NCBI RefSeq assembly: GCF_947623445.1
Contig: NC_135243.1
Span: 18,050,479 to 18,114,478, forward strand
Direction of reading: 5' to 3'
Source of the DNA: Clavelina lepadiformis
Taxonomy: Eukaryota; Chordata; Ascidiacea; Aplousobranchia; Clavelinidae
DNA: 64,000 nucleotides
Below are positions 48,901 to 61,456 of this stretch, one piece after another. A program made the position numbers and the translations under genes. The notes beneath the pieces are model-generated. The model did no database searches. It saw only the letters and a program-made list of their open reading frames with translations, and had not been told where the DNA came from. Positions within the stretch are counted from its first letter, which is position 1. Each line of letters starts with the position of its first letter.

Positions 48901-51900
48901 CAATAGGTCTTATTTACCACTATAATAAGTCCACAGTGTAGCTTAAATGTTCAATCAAAAAATCTGATTACATTGTTCAGGGTATATATGAGATGATACA
49001 CGATCATAAACAGTTTTCTTGGTAAAATTTGTTAATTTAAATATCTTCTAATTGACAGCGTGTTTAATACGTATTACAAGAAAACTGTAACATAACACTT
49101 AAGGTCATGATTGCCCACATCTATACTGTATTTGAGTCATGACTTGGAGCAAGAACATTTCGAACAAGCTTAACTCTCCATTCGATTCTTCCATATATTT
49201 TGAAAAATGTACACATTCGTACAATTGTACGCGCTGCTGTCTTCTAAACGCACATAAATATAATTGCTTGTCATGAATCAGGTAAGAAATTCAAACAAAA
49301 TTGTTAAAAACAGCTTCCAAAGCATTCTTCTGCTTCAGCATTTGCACCACTAGTGGTCGAAACACAGCTGTAGAGCAATTAGTGCGACTGAAATCAATCT
49401 ATGCAAAGCGTGATATCGGCGAACGATTGATCTTTCTGTGGTGCTGTGCAATCCCCGTTCTTCATTTGTTTTACGCAGTGCTTGCTTAATTAGCGATTAA
49501 AAGCGATATATCGATGCGAAATACCCGGGTTTTCATAGCAAAATATTATGCTCAAATAACGTTAAAGAGTCCATAACATATAACGAAGTGATGCCTGTTT
49601 TTAGGCATGACAAGTAGAATTTTGTTCCCCGACGAAGTAGCTTGCGCTGATCCAAAAGAATGCAAGAGAATATGTGGCAATGAACAAGGATGCTGGAACA
49701 TAGCCTATCCAAAACTCCTTCTTGAAGTTTTGCCAACTGGTATAATTTATTTCTTTTCTTTGGAGTCGTAGGCTATACGTCTTACTTTTACAAATACAGT
49801 ACAAAACTTACGTGGTAGAGCGACTGGAAGCGAATTGAGAGACATCTAATTGGAAAACCAAATAACAGTTTGCAACACTTTATGTAATCTGCACATAATT
49901 TCAAAACAAATTAACCCAATTTCTATTTCTGATAAGGCTCGGAAAAGTTGGACAATCACAGCTGTATATTTTGTATTTACTAAATAGACAAGGTGTTGTA
50001 CTGTATGTTGTATTCTTATCATATGAAATTAAATTTCCTTGAACTGTTTGAAAGTGGATTTAACGCTGGTTTGAATCAGGTCTTCGTGGTATCGTAATAG
50101 CAGCCATGTTGTCTGCTCTCATGAGCTCCCTCACATCAATTTTCAACAGCGCAAGCACTATATTTACCCTTGATATATGGAAGAGGATTAGGACAAATTG
50201 CTCTGAGAGAGAAATGCTGATCGTTGGGAAGTAAGAACTTAGTTTTAGTTCTACATTTTTTCTACAGTAGAAAGATTATTTTTAGTTACTACTGTAGTTA
50301 CTACAAACGATTCAATCTATTGACCTTAATTTTATTGTTCACGTTGTTTCAGATTGACGGTGCTAGTTTTGGTGGTAATAAGCATATTATGGGTTCCTAT
50401 TGTATCTTCAGTTGGGGGCCAACTATGGACATATTTGAATGCGGTCCTTTCAGCACTTGGATCACCAATTTTTGTCATCTACTTCCTTGGAATTCTATTT
50501 CCAAGGGTAAACGAAAAGGTAATCTTGCCTTTTCATGTTCATTAGTCACCCACCAAATTATAATTATTGAATTGAGGTTGGTAAAAGCTAGGTTTTGTCA
50601 AACTTTCAATTGTAACTGTTTTAGTAAGTTGTTTAGTGGCCTTGCTACTTGTCATCAGCACGTTAATGCCATCACCATTTTCATGAACGTTTCAAGCCTA
50701 CTGGGCTTTGTCATGCATTAGTGCAAGCTATTACAGCAAATATAGCACTGCATATTTTAGTCCTTATCGCGGAAGCGACGAAAAATAAAATATAGTTACG
50801 AAAACCTCAAAGTAATAGGCTTAACTTTGGATTGAATTTTATACAGAGCTACTGTACAAGATAAAATGTTTTCTGTAATTGGACAATTTGTCTATTCACG
50901 TTCTGATGATAATAATTATTCATAACCAACAAAATGTATTAAAAACAATACTAACATGTAAGCAATCCCGATCGTACTTTGCTTCGGACCGGAGTCACAT
51001 AGTTAAAAAATCTCTTCAGAATTTCCAATAAAGATACAATTTATTAAAATTACGTACCATTTATTCTTGAAGGGAGCATTTTGGGGTTTAATGATTGGAC
51101 TTGCTGTGGGAGCTACACGACTTGGACTAGACTTTTTCTATAAAGTACCTTTGTGTGGTGAAGAAGACACACGACCAGCCATAATCGCAAAGTTAGATAT
51201 AAATGCCGCTTACTCAGTGGAAAACAACTCAAACTGTACATAAACTACATGCTATTTGTCCACAGGATCAATTACCTCCATGTGTCTCCTATTGTCTTCT
51301 TTCTTTCAGCTGCCATAGCAATCGTTGTTAGTTTTTTAACTGATCCCCCAAGCCCAGAACTGGTATAAAGAAATTTTACACAGGATGTATTCTGTAAACC
51401 ATTCTTGGTAGTTATTAGTTAACTTCATAACTTTAAGTTATAAATTCATTTCAAAAGAGTTAGTTTGAATTAAGTTTTATGTCTATACATTTGAAATGTA
51501 ATTGAACGAATTAATTTTATTCAACTATAAGGTTCGATTCCATTAGTTCTGATCAGATATATACTGCAGTACTACCAACTCGTCTTGCTAATGTTATTGT
51601 ATACGTTGCTAATAGTTGATCAACACTACATGGTTTACACTTCACAACGACAAAGAAGCTGCTTTCACTAAAGGTACTGGAACAATTCGTGATGAAGAGG
51701 GACGAAGTCAAAGTAATCCTTTAAATCGTAAGTTTTATTATTTCATTTGGAATCATTGAATCACGCATTTATTTATTTTATCATAAAAATGTCAACAATG
51801 GCATATTTCAGTTTGTTTTTGATTTAAGAAAATAACATTTACAGAGTTCATGTGTTTTTGTCCAAATGAACATATTGATGCAATTTTATAAGCGTTGAGG

Positions 51901-52031
51901 ATGTTTTGATTTTAGAGAAAACTGGGACTACCGCCAAATTCAGAAAATATGATCTTCGAAACTGTTTCCTCAACGCATCTGCGATAATGCTGTCTCTCAC
52001 AATAGCTTTTCTGGTTGGATACCATGCGTAA
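45991..52031 (+). CDS. SGLT-type sodium/solute symporter (SLC5 family)
   Basis: Thirteen exons keep phase: 45991-46146, 46243-46479, 46609-46780, 48201-48320, 48467-48690, 48786-48894, 49605-49739, 50080-50230, 50353-50518, 51073-51191, 51266-51362, 51616-51727 and 51916-52031; 637 residues, close to human SGLTs. Family signatures run in order: [19 protein letters not shown] with [102 protein letters not shown], and a last membrane helix ending the protein. These proteins couple Na+ entry to uptake of a small solute at the plasma membrane. The TM1 Asn and His, the Glu of FEW, the Lys of FLKIIP and the Asp-Gln of CDQ match hSGLT1. The sugar-site DYIQ of SGLTs is TYLN here and YW is YF, so the substrate may not be glucose. 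The start is uncertain: an upstream in-frame ATG exists at 45928, and a ctttgcag just before 45959 could be an acceptor from an unseen exon. Confidence 0.92.
47103..47147 (+). other. Hammerhead-ribozyme-like fold in symporter intron 3
   Basis: Order of parts: ATACT, a TTGAGGA core (consensus CUGANGA with C changed to U), an imperfect hairpin of the kind GGATC/GGACC, then GAAA, a six-base linker ending GTC, then AGTAT. The last pairs perfectly with the first five bases. This is the layout of a type I hammerhead with almost no stem III, as described for some retroelement ribozymes. It is followed by AATAATAAAGG, as in a retroelement tail. The fold is a hypothesis. Confidence 0.3.
47523..48011. 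mobile_element. Non-autonomous hAT element in symporter intron 3
   Basis: Begins CAGGGGTGTCAAACTC and ends GAGTTTGACACGTATG, inverted ends matching at 12 of 16 positions. CGGGCC-type sequence lies inside both ends (GCGGGCCGTAAGG; AAGCGGGCCGGG). There is no transposase. The flanking octamers TTAGACTA and GATTGGAA do not match, so the duplication has decayed. Confidence 0.7.
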
Positions 52032-53809
52032 AGCAATAACCATCGAATGGAAAGTTTTTCTACGTCTTATTTGCGTATAAGTTTTTATAAAACGGGAACT
52101 TGTTTCTTGTGAGTGATGAAAGACAATGCATACCTAAGTTATGCATCCAGCTGACATTTAATATAGAATATGGGTTGAAGCTTGTTTATTTTTCCATCCT
52201 CTGTCGAGAGTCATTGACATGTTGGCCCAAGAAAGGGTAATTCCCAGATGATTTATTTTGTTAAATATGTATATGTGAGACGTCTTCAGATTAACGTATC
52301 TATTTGTGCTCATTATTCCTACAATACAATATCGTACTCAGAGATATGAGCCAGTGAAAGTTGAATAAATATTATGTACGGTATACTCCCCGTACTCATT
52401 ATACAGTTTCTTATTTCTTGCAGAACAGTTATAGCTAAGCTACAAAACATAGTTCAGGGTAATTTGACTATAAATCCTTTTGAGCGTTGTATTCGTAGCT
52501 ACATGGCGACACCTCTCGCTATATATGTCAGTGATAATTCGATATAATTCGACATGATTCTATTCCAAGTCAAACCCAAATCAAGATTATGATATACAAG
52601 AACAACTTATGAGATTACTAAACCTAAGATCACGGAAAGAAAGACAGAAAGCATACTGAAAGACCTTAGAAAACGAATTGCAAGAGCAGAGATCATTTCG
52701 ATATAATAGTAGGGGTTGTATAACACAATTCATGGTACGGGCAGTGCTGATGAAAACATTTGTTATAACAGGAAGAGAAATCCTTATTTAAAGTCAGACC
52801 ACTGCAAATTTACAGGAAATAAATACGGCAAACGCATCTAACTCAGCTAAATGTATAAATTACATAGTACTTTGCAGTATAGCAATGAGCGAAGTTGCAA
52901 ATGTCATATCAAGTTCGCTGATAAATAATTACGCTGCAATTCAAGTTGAAAACATTTTAAAGTTGTTTAATGTTCTTCTTTAAATATTTAGTAGTTACAT
53001 TTAGTAATCATGCGTGTTTAGTATTTTGCATTCATTGCTGACCCTCAATTCTGTTTTGAAAATATTTTTTTACTATGTTTTGTAACGCCAGTTTATTACT
53101 AAGTAGTTTTCTGTCGAAACGGCTGTTGTAGAACTACGCATTATGTTGTTCAAAACTCTTAATGTTGTTGTTAAAATTCAATATGTAGTATTCGTCATAA
53201 AAATGCCAAATTGTCCTAAAAAGGTATTATTCCGCAGAGCGTGAGATCTGAGACAGATATTTCCCATCACGTTTTGAAGCAATATCACTTATTCAAAATG
53301 CAAGGGTTTTACTGGTAAAATCTACTGAAGAATATTTATCTGGAATAAAATAGGTCAAAACTATAATAGTAACGTGTCATAACATATATAACATGCATAA
53401 TATATAATAGTTACTGTACACTATGAAAGTTTCGAGATTGAGACTCCATTGACACCACACTAAATGGCATTGTGAAAGGACGTTACTGTATGCTTGTGTT
53501 ATACGGTTAGTGAATGGTAACGCGAAGTTTCATTGATCCGATAATAATTATAGTTTCGACTTCAAAAGCAAACAGGCGACATAAGAAAATACCTACACAC
53601 AGTATACAGGTAATACTAATAACGATAAACAACAGGAAAACCAGAAAATGTATTGACCATGGTCGTCATATCTGGACGCACAGTATATAAAATATAGTTT
53701 TACACAACCTAATAACTCAAGTTTTAAACTCAGATTTTTGACTAAACGGTTTTTCTAAAAAATTAGTAACTACAGAGCATTGCACGACACTTCTCGCAAA
53801 CATGAAAGT
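52032..53809. other. Intergenic between convergent symporter and opsin genes
   Basis: The two genes are transcribed toward each other here. Apart from an AATAAA at 52364-52369 that could end the symporter transcript, I see only AT-rich sequence with no exon or repeat. Confidence 0.45.
52364..52369 (+). promoter_or_regulatory. Polyadenylation signal candidate for the symporter gene
   Basis: AATAAA within GTTGAATAAATATT, 333 bases after the symporter stop on the same strand. This is a motif match only. Confidence 0.45.
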
Positions 53810-56800
53810 TTATCTCTGCAGGGAAGTAACAGCAGTTTTTCCACGACATCTGGACGATGGTCGTCTTTCGATGGACGTGAAATTATTGCTATCTATTTAA
53901 GCACACAAGTTAGCGTTTTTTCAGTGTAAACTTATTGCCAAGAGTTGTTATTCTTTTCAGTATGTCATTTTTGCACAATAATTTGTACACAACACAATAA
54001 TAATACACAATTTCTAAGCTTGTTTATATAAGCAAATGTAAAAAACGTTATAGAAATAAAATCAGTGACACTGAATGGTGAACACATATATATGTATATA
54101 TACAGTACCTAAAAGACAATGAATGATGCAGCAATGTTAACCACATACCTTGAATTACCCCTGAAAAGCGGGGTATGTATCGTCTTAGGCTCTTTTGAAA
54201 GTCTTGATGATTAACCACATAAATTGTTCCGTTCACAGCGGTTGACATTTTGGCTATACATGCTGCAAGGGATGCAAATAAGTGTGGAACGTGCTAAAAT
54301 TAACAAGAATTTAGTTAAATTTTCATTGGTATAGGATTTAATACCGTAAAATAGTTAACCGTTTTTTATAATGTGTTAGTTATCCGACTTCTACGAACTC
54401 CTTGTAATTGAAACACAAATTGATGGCAAAAATACGAATTAAAACCATGATATCACCAAAACTTAATTCGTAAATCGTAATAAATTCTCATAGTTTTGGT
54501 ATACGTAAAAAATTACTTTACCACGTTTGTGAACACCATTAAAAGCGACATTGTGGAATAAGGTGCCCAAGAGACAACAAAGCACGCGACACTGATTACG
54601 CAAATTTTCGCCAAGCGTCTCTCCCTCCTTTTGAAAATAATTCTGTGACGTTCCACCATGCTGATTTGTTCAAGGTCACATCGACTGGTCTCGCACACTT
54701 TCATAGTTCCAACGTAAGAACAGATAATAATTGTGCACGGTACTATAAATATACATATAACTGTAAATTAACTGTTTTTGCCATTTCGCAGTACACCTGA
54801 AGAAGCAAGCTTATGTTTGCGAAAGCTCGTGTAGAAAAATATAAATAAAGTTAACCTTCACAGTGCCAAAGTATATTCTGTTTTTATTTTACTGTAAATT
54901 AACTGTTTCGATGCATATAAACTCTATTTTTGGTGTGAATGCTAAACTTCAGACATATACCTACCAAAAAATTCAACTACGTTGATAGAAACCACAAAAA
55001 GTAAATTCACGGTATCTTTTTCAATATAGTTAAAGGTACAGCTGACACCAATCCCTTCCAACATAAAGCGTCCGAATCCAAATAAAGGTAATGCCGCAAT
55101 CAAAGCTCTAAAGGAAGACGTTCGAATCTGTGTAGGTTATTAGGTTTACATCGAAAATCGACCACATTGAAATGAAAAAATTAGATATAATTAATTCTTC
55201 CTATACATTTTGGATTAATTCTCCCATTAAAGCCCAGAAAAGAAATTGTCTGTTTAATATCTAACCTGCAATGGCTTAACGGTACCATTAAGCTTATTTG
55301 TAATATTTGAGAGAGAGCTTTTAACTGTATTAAATTGCTAATCACAAACCACGTGCACGACCCTCGCTTTGCCTTTACTTAGTGGATTATTACCAAACTT
55401 TTGCCTTGCAATTATTGAATACAACGAGAGGCACATAAAAATAAACCACTTTGAAGGTGACCAACATGCTGTACCAGGTTGCAACTAAAAGAAACCCACG
55501 TTAAAATTTTTACAACAAAACTGTAATGGTGAACAGGTCACTGGGAAAATCGGCAAGGCCCTTTGTTATAAGTAGGGCCATTTAAAGTCATTAAAGTCAA
55601 ATTTTTTTCTATGCATCAGTAAGTCGTGAAATCAACTTTAACGCAAAAATCGCATCCCTATGAGGTATATTAAAAAAGTTATGAAGTCATATAAAGTCAT
55701 ATTTTCCTGGTTAGGTCATAAATCAGATTTTTAAGTTATATAGTCATATTTTTGAGTTATAAAGTCATATCGTTGTATACTTTAAATAAAAAGTACCAAT
55801 TTAAGCGGTGAAGCAATGAAGCACTAAGAAAGTAAGGCAATTTCTGATTGAACATAACACTTACAGTCACAGACCTATATTTTATGAGGTCACAAATTGC
55901 ATTATGAGGTCACAGTCACACATTGCATTGTGTTGCAACACAATCTGTTCTACTTCTGTGCATTGAAGTGGGATGTCATGTGAAGTTCAGTCAGTGGGTA
56001 GGCAAGCTAAAAAGCTCAACCTTGGTCTAGTTATATACAAATACAGTACAACTAGTAGCAAACTGAAGAATATAACAGTTAAATATATACAGAGACTTAG
56101 ATATAGAGAGAATATCTGGTTCAGCATACCAAAAGTGAAAGAATCAGATGCAGCGAAAGTCAAAGCGATTGAAAATGAATTTAAGGACTTCACAATCTCC
56201 CCTACAGAGAAACTGTTCTGTCAGGTATGCAGTTGCACTGTGAAGCATGAGAAACGTTTTTTTGTTGAACAGCATCTTGCAAGTAGACAATTTGATTGCA
56301 AAAGTGAAAGCAAGTATCTCCAAGAACAGAAGCAGAGCTGCCGATTTTGATTCATGTGGCATACCACCACAGCCCATAGTTACTCGTTGGGGTAGCTGGT
56401 TGAATGCTGCTCAATATTATGCCGAGAGACTTCCACAAGTGAAAGAAATAGTCAATGCATGGGAAGGTGAAGGAGTTATTGTAAAGAGCGTCAAAAATTC
56501 AGTCAACGATCCAAAGTTGACTAGTCAGTTAACAGAAATCTGCCTCCACTACAACAATATTTCAAACTTAATACTCAAAATGGAAAGTTGTACGTACACC
56601 ATCAAAGAGGCCCATGCTATCTAAATGCCCTTGATTTCGGAAAAGATCCGCTTGAGATCAAAAATTACATTAAGAAGCGATTGGACAAAAACGATGTGAA
56701 ACAAATTATGGAGCTACAAAGACAAGACATTTCACCAGCGCTTTATGCAAAACTGCAGAAGTGTCAACCCCCATCAGCGTCTGTGGAACGCTCATTTTCA

Positions 56801-58049
56801 TTACTAAAGTCATTTTTACGTCCAAATCGTAACTTCAAAGACTCTAACATTCCACACTACATGAAACTGTACTACAACAGTGGTTTAAAATAGAAATGGA
56901 TGTGTATTACTGTGATGTTGCGTATGTTTTACTCTTTAGTTCCGTGAGTGACGTTGTTCGCATGTAAAAATACACGATTTTCACATAAAGTCATATTTTC
57001 CAAAAAATAAAGTCATATTATTGATTTTTTAAGGTCATATAAAAATGGCCCTAGTTATAAGCATTAATGTTATTGCTAAAATTAAACCAAGCTGTTACTC
57101 ACGATATGGCCCATACTAACGCAAGTCGATAAAGTCCAGCCCTTCGCTTGGCGTTGGCATTCAAGCTTTTCACGCCCAAATATCGCTGGATGGCAATTTC
57201 ACATAGAGTATTGAGTTGCAGGAAGGCAAAGAACCCTCCCAAAAAGCCATCGACTTTGCACCCTGTATGAATCGTATAAACCAGTAATAGTTAGTTTATA
57301 TAATGAAATTATACTATTCAATAACATAAATTAAAACATGGTAGCGCCTGAAAACATTCAAATTAACTTTTGCTGAAACAGTTGTACTATTGTCATTGCA
57401 AAAACAAAGTTTGATCATTTCTCTTTGCCCTTATATTTATTTATCTAAACTCAACAGGATACTCTCATAAAATGCTTTGAAAATCAATTTCAAAGGAGGT
57501 CGAAAAATACTCAAAGTCAATTTCTGGTTTAACGTGTAGATTAACTTTCATATACATAGCAAAGATATTATAGCCTTGAAGTGTGCATTAAACAAAAAAC
57601 AACCACTTGTGTTATCTCACCATGAACACCCAGTTTCCAACCCCGATTCACACTCGAATGTACAACAAATGGTAACACTGACGAACACATACCCAAATCG
57701 GAAATAGTGAGTGAAAGAAGATTTAGGTTCAAAAAACGAGACCGTTTGCTTTTAAAGGTTCTATAATAAATAAAAAGAGTAGCCTATATTCTTTAGTTTA
57801 AAAGTAAATGGCCATTGATACTTTAACTAGGCCTTACCCGCAAAGAATGAAGAGAATTCCTAAATTTCCAATGATACTGATACTTCCTATAATTGAGACA
57901 ATTATCCCCACAATCGAAAACCATACATCTGAAACTTTTCCGTTTCGCAAATATGCCACTCCATTTTCTGGTGATTTAAACATGAAAATAAAATCACATA
58001 GGTCATCGAGATCGTTTGGACAAACTGAACCATTTGTAATATTACTCAT
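53810..58049 (-). CDS. Opsin (retinal-binding G-protein-coupled receptor)
   Basis: Seven exons keep phase: 58049-57838, 57760-57621, 57262-57103, 55107-54965, 54742-54522, 54293-54149 and 53892-53810; 367 residues. The N-terminus (MSNITNGS) has glycosylation sites, then seven membrane helices follow. TM2 is LNLLSLTISDLG. TM3 starts with disulphide Cys119. Extracellular loop 2 is MLEGIGVSCTFNY with Cys194. TM6 is VACFVVSWAPYS. TM7 is SLAACIAKMSTAVNGTIYVV with Lys307 at the retinal Schiff-base position (bovine K296). Asp122 sits at the bovine E113 counterion position and Glu188 at E181. Unusual: the ERY motif is QRY (143-145) and NPxxY is NGTIY (313-317). The class is unclear: loop 2 and TM6 recall rhabdomeric/Go opsins, while the acidic residue at 113 recalls ciliary ones. 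The acceptor of exon 4 (tcttcctttag) was chosen because it alone keeps phase and restores TM4. Confidence 0.9.
54793..54832 (+). other. Hammerhead-ribozyme-like fold in opsin intron 4
   Basis: Order of parts: ACAC, an exact CTGAAGA core (CUGANGA), a 6-bp hairpin GCAAGC-TTAT-GTTTGC, then GAAA, GCTC, then GTGT. The last pairs with the opening ACAC. The cleavage site would follow GCTC. Stem III is almost absent. An AT-rich tail with AATAAAG follows. CTGAAGAAGC...GCGAAA segments like this are common near the 3' ends of repeat elements, so a non-catalytic retroelement tail is the main alternative. Confidence 0.35.
55573..57053 (+). mobile_element. Internally deleted hAT transposon in opsin intron 3, perfect 8-bp target duplication
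   Basis: Termini TAGGGCCATTT and AAATGGCCCTA are inverted repeats. The flanks carry an exact 8-base duplication GTTATAAG at 55565-55572 and 57054-57061. AAAGTCATAT words recur just inside both ends, as transposase-binding subterminal repeats do in hAT elements. Plus-strand coding pieces remain. First is a BED-like zinc finger with CQVCSCTVKHEKRFFVEQHL (56100-56340), like the finger of CGGBP1. Next is PPQPIVTRWGSWLNAAQYY (56350-56620). Last is the C-terminal SVERSFSLLKSFLRPNRNF (56620-56890). The middle of the transposase is missing and frames shift between pieces, so this copy cannot move itself. The clean duplication suggests recent insertion. Confidence 0.9.
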
Positions 58050-61000
58050 GTTGTTGCGTGTATCCCAAGGGACATTTAGCAGAAAAAAAACATTGCAACT
58101 TCAAAACCTATAAAGTAACTTCAGCATGTTAACTTTGTTATTAAACATATATAGTTGATTAGTAAATATAATAAAAATCTTCTCTGCATATACAGCCTGC
58201 TCTAGAACAGGAAGCAAGAAATTATGTGCGATGCAGATCCTATACGATGTTGTTCATATGTGATTCATATGTGTTGGATCATATGAATGCTTTCTCTGTC
58301 CAAACGGCTGCTTTTTCATTGATTGTGTCGGTCATACGTTTTCGTTCAAACAACAAACCTTTACTGTATTATTCACTGTTATTGCACATTGTTTTTGTTT
58401 TACTGTTCACGAATGAATAAGGCTCTGATACACTCTGACACACTTAGCTTTGTTATATTTAAACTTCCTTGTAATCTGTACACAACTTTCTTGTGGACAA
58501 CTATCCTTGTGGCTTGTTTCATGTTATACTTTGCAACTTTAGGCAAGACCGCATTACTCGACAATATGGGTTGTAACTGATTGCAAACACTTTCCAAGCC
58601 ATTTCACTCTGCAGTTTAGCAGAGCTCTCTCAGCCTTTATCTTAACTTTGAACGTTACAGTGTTTGAGCGGAAAGCGTATAGGTACATCTTATTTGAGCT
58701 TATCGAAGATTAATACTTTCGCTTTATTAAAACTCTACATTAAGGGCAAAGAAGGTCATGATGCTGAAGACTGCAACGAACATATGACGACTTCTTTACG
58801 TAAACTAAAATTGTAATGAGTGGTTATTTTTCCAAACAAATTACTTTCCACAAATCCTATTGTGAAATCAGCATTATTTTGTATGTATGGGTGAAAGTTT
58901 TATACTGGATTTTTCGTTTAAAGAAAGCACTAGCGCATTTCCTTGCATTGCTAACTCCAATCTGCAGCCTTCTGTAATGTTGCAAGAAGCGATGCATTGG
59001 TTCAAGGTGTTTTTGGCAACAATGAGTTGCCAAGAACAACAACAAACGTAGTTGTTGATCACATTTTGCCCATGAGTAAATACGATTTGGCAGGTGAATG
59101 TTGCGTGATGTATAATAATCATTTGTTTTCTTTACATTAGAAAATGATTTGCCCTTCAAGAACCTATGCAACAATATCTTAAGCAGTGAAAATTGCTATT
59201 TTTTTGCATGGTGTAGAAGAGATCAACATGTGAATTTGGTTTTCATAAATATTTTGCATGTTGTGTGTTATAGACCACTTTGTTTGATCTTTGAGGCAAA
59301 ACTTCTCCCATGTCTCGACTTTGCTCGAAAGTTAAGTGGTTACAAAACCTGGCTCTTACTAATTTAGACTCTACCCTTGCATCAATTTAAACCAAAAGAG
59401 AACCACATGATATTGGACTCATTATTTTTATTCTCGGACTGAGGAAAAACATTGCTCATTGCAAAGCTCGGCGATGGCTCCTCATCGCTTGAGATCCAGT
59501 TACTGAGCTTGTTTTTTGTGACTTTTCCGAATTTCGTATTTTCAGAAGTTAATCGATTATAGGTTTTTGTGGTTGTAACGAGAATTCTCTCGTTCATGAA
59601 GCCAGTCTAAATTTCACGTTTACGGCGAACCGCAACATCTTTAATTGTGAGTAAATGTATACGTGAAGCATCGTCACGGTAATAAAACAAACCGATGATC
59701 TTTAAAAGGCCACATTTAATTGGTCTTAGCTAGGTACCGACTAACCGTTCCCCAGAAAAACGCACAACTTCATATTTAACGAGAGCGCTAAACAATGTGA
59801 TCAAAATATATTAGAGCAAAAGCGCAAAAGGCGCTCATTGTTAAAACGCTACAAACAAAAACACGATGACGAGCAACCACATAATAAGTGAGAAACGGAG
59901 TTCATAACACGGTTTTGCATAAATTTGAAAGTATTCACCAAGACTACGAAACGGGAGCTAACGTTCTTATTCAATTGTTTTTTTTTTCGCCAAAAGCGCA
60001 ATTGGATCTAAAAGATCATTCCAGTTGTTACTAGCATGCGCAAATGTACAGAGAAAAGTGACAAAAACGAGAAGGTTTAAAAAGTGGCCAAATAAATTAA
60101 GTTTCTTAATAAATTAATATTTGCTGTTAAAAACTAGCACGGCCACTAAACCCATGATTGATTGCTGGCAATATTGCATTGTTCCTTTTCATTACAGCGA
60201 TGGCGTCTAGCCGTCGAACATCGCTACTGGTTTGGATAATCACGAGTTGTGCGCATTAATCACTGCGATTAATTATTTATCGATCCGACTGCGACAATGA
60301 AGGACAATAAAAGCAGACCTTTTCATGCAATTAATCAAAATTTGTCTTCGACGTCGACTTTATACGCCAACCGGTCAGAGACGAATAAAATCTTAACAAT
60401 AGCACAGCTTTAGATTTCCTCCACATGTAAAACTCAGTACAACCATGGTCGTATAAGGGTTTATTCAAAACAGTTGTCTTCGAGTTAATAAAACCATTTT
60501 TTGTAATATTTGGACCCCGCTTTACTGACTTTATCAAAAGCTATTATACAATTTAATTAAGAGAGTAAATGTAGCATGCGGTGCTCGTCTATGCACAACA
60601 CGTGAATTGTTGTTAAAAGTTTTGCAATTTGATGAATTCGGTTACAATGAATGGACTTGGATATTTATTTAATAAACCAAGTTAACTGTTTCTCCTTATT
60701 CGCTTTGTAATTGTGTTTTCTGCTCATTCATAGTCTAGGATTGACAACATCGATTGTAACTAGAATGTCTTGTAAAGACGTAATCGACAACGAAATATGA
60801 AAAATTATTTGTCGTTTCAAATACAATAAAGCAATTTTTACAGATTTAATTAGCATTTTAACTTGCCTCCGCAGAAAATGTTTTGACGTTTTCAGAAAAC
60901 TTTAGCATTGATATTATAAAAGAAAATCCTAGTAATCGTCTTCAATTTAGAAAACAGCTCTCTGTGACAATTATGTACAATACTTTGCGCCTTCACAATG

Positions 61001-61456
61001 ACAAATGTTTCACATTTTGCACTGCCAATTCCAATTTTTAATTCGCTATTTTATCATAATATTTATTATAATATTTAGCAATTTGTTAGATACAGTGTCT
61101 GCGTAACTTGCTGATAAACGGAAACCCACTTTGCAATACGCAACCAATTTTCATGAAGTCCACAAAGCAAAGCGTTTTCCAAGCCTATAAATTTAACACA
61201 TTCCTGATATCATTTGCTGCTATAAACAAAAAGTTACGATAAATTGAAAACGGAAAAAATTAGGGAGAAAGCGACAAAGCTATATCAAGCTATTAGACAA
61301 CTTTTTGTTCACTGGAACTACTCGGCTCATTAGCGCCAGCTGGCGACAAGTAGTTTCTTCTCAAACGGCCACTACAAGTTTTTCGGCTTGAAGTACTGAA
61401 AACTTGAGTGAAAAGGCGTTCCTAAATAAATAGAAATTCAGCGTAATGGTTTAGAG
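58050..61456. other. Gene-poor stretch upstream of the opsin
   Basis: Probable opsin promoter at the left, then 3 kb of AT-rich sequence. Two minus-strand frames look slightly gene-like: 59597-59382 (Ser/Asn/Lys-rich, contains NWISSDEEPSPSF) and 59122-58874 (Cys-rich, contains CIASCNITEGC). Neither has a recognisable domain nor splice sites I could link, so I do not call them genes. Confidence 0.35.

Noticed and set aside
50224-50721. 165-codon plus-strand frame
   Set aside because: It runs through an intron and reads symporter exon 9 in the wrong frame. The right frame matches SGLT.
58874-59122. Cysteine-rich minus-strand frame containing CIASCNITEGC
   Set aside because: It looks somewhat like a secreted-protein exon, but flanking splice sites are poor and no neighbouring exon could be linked.
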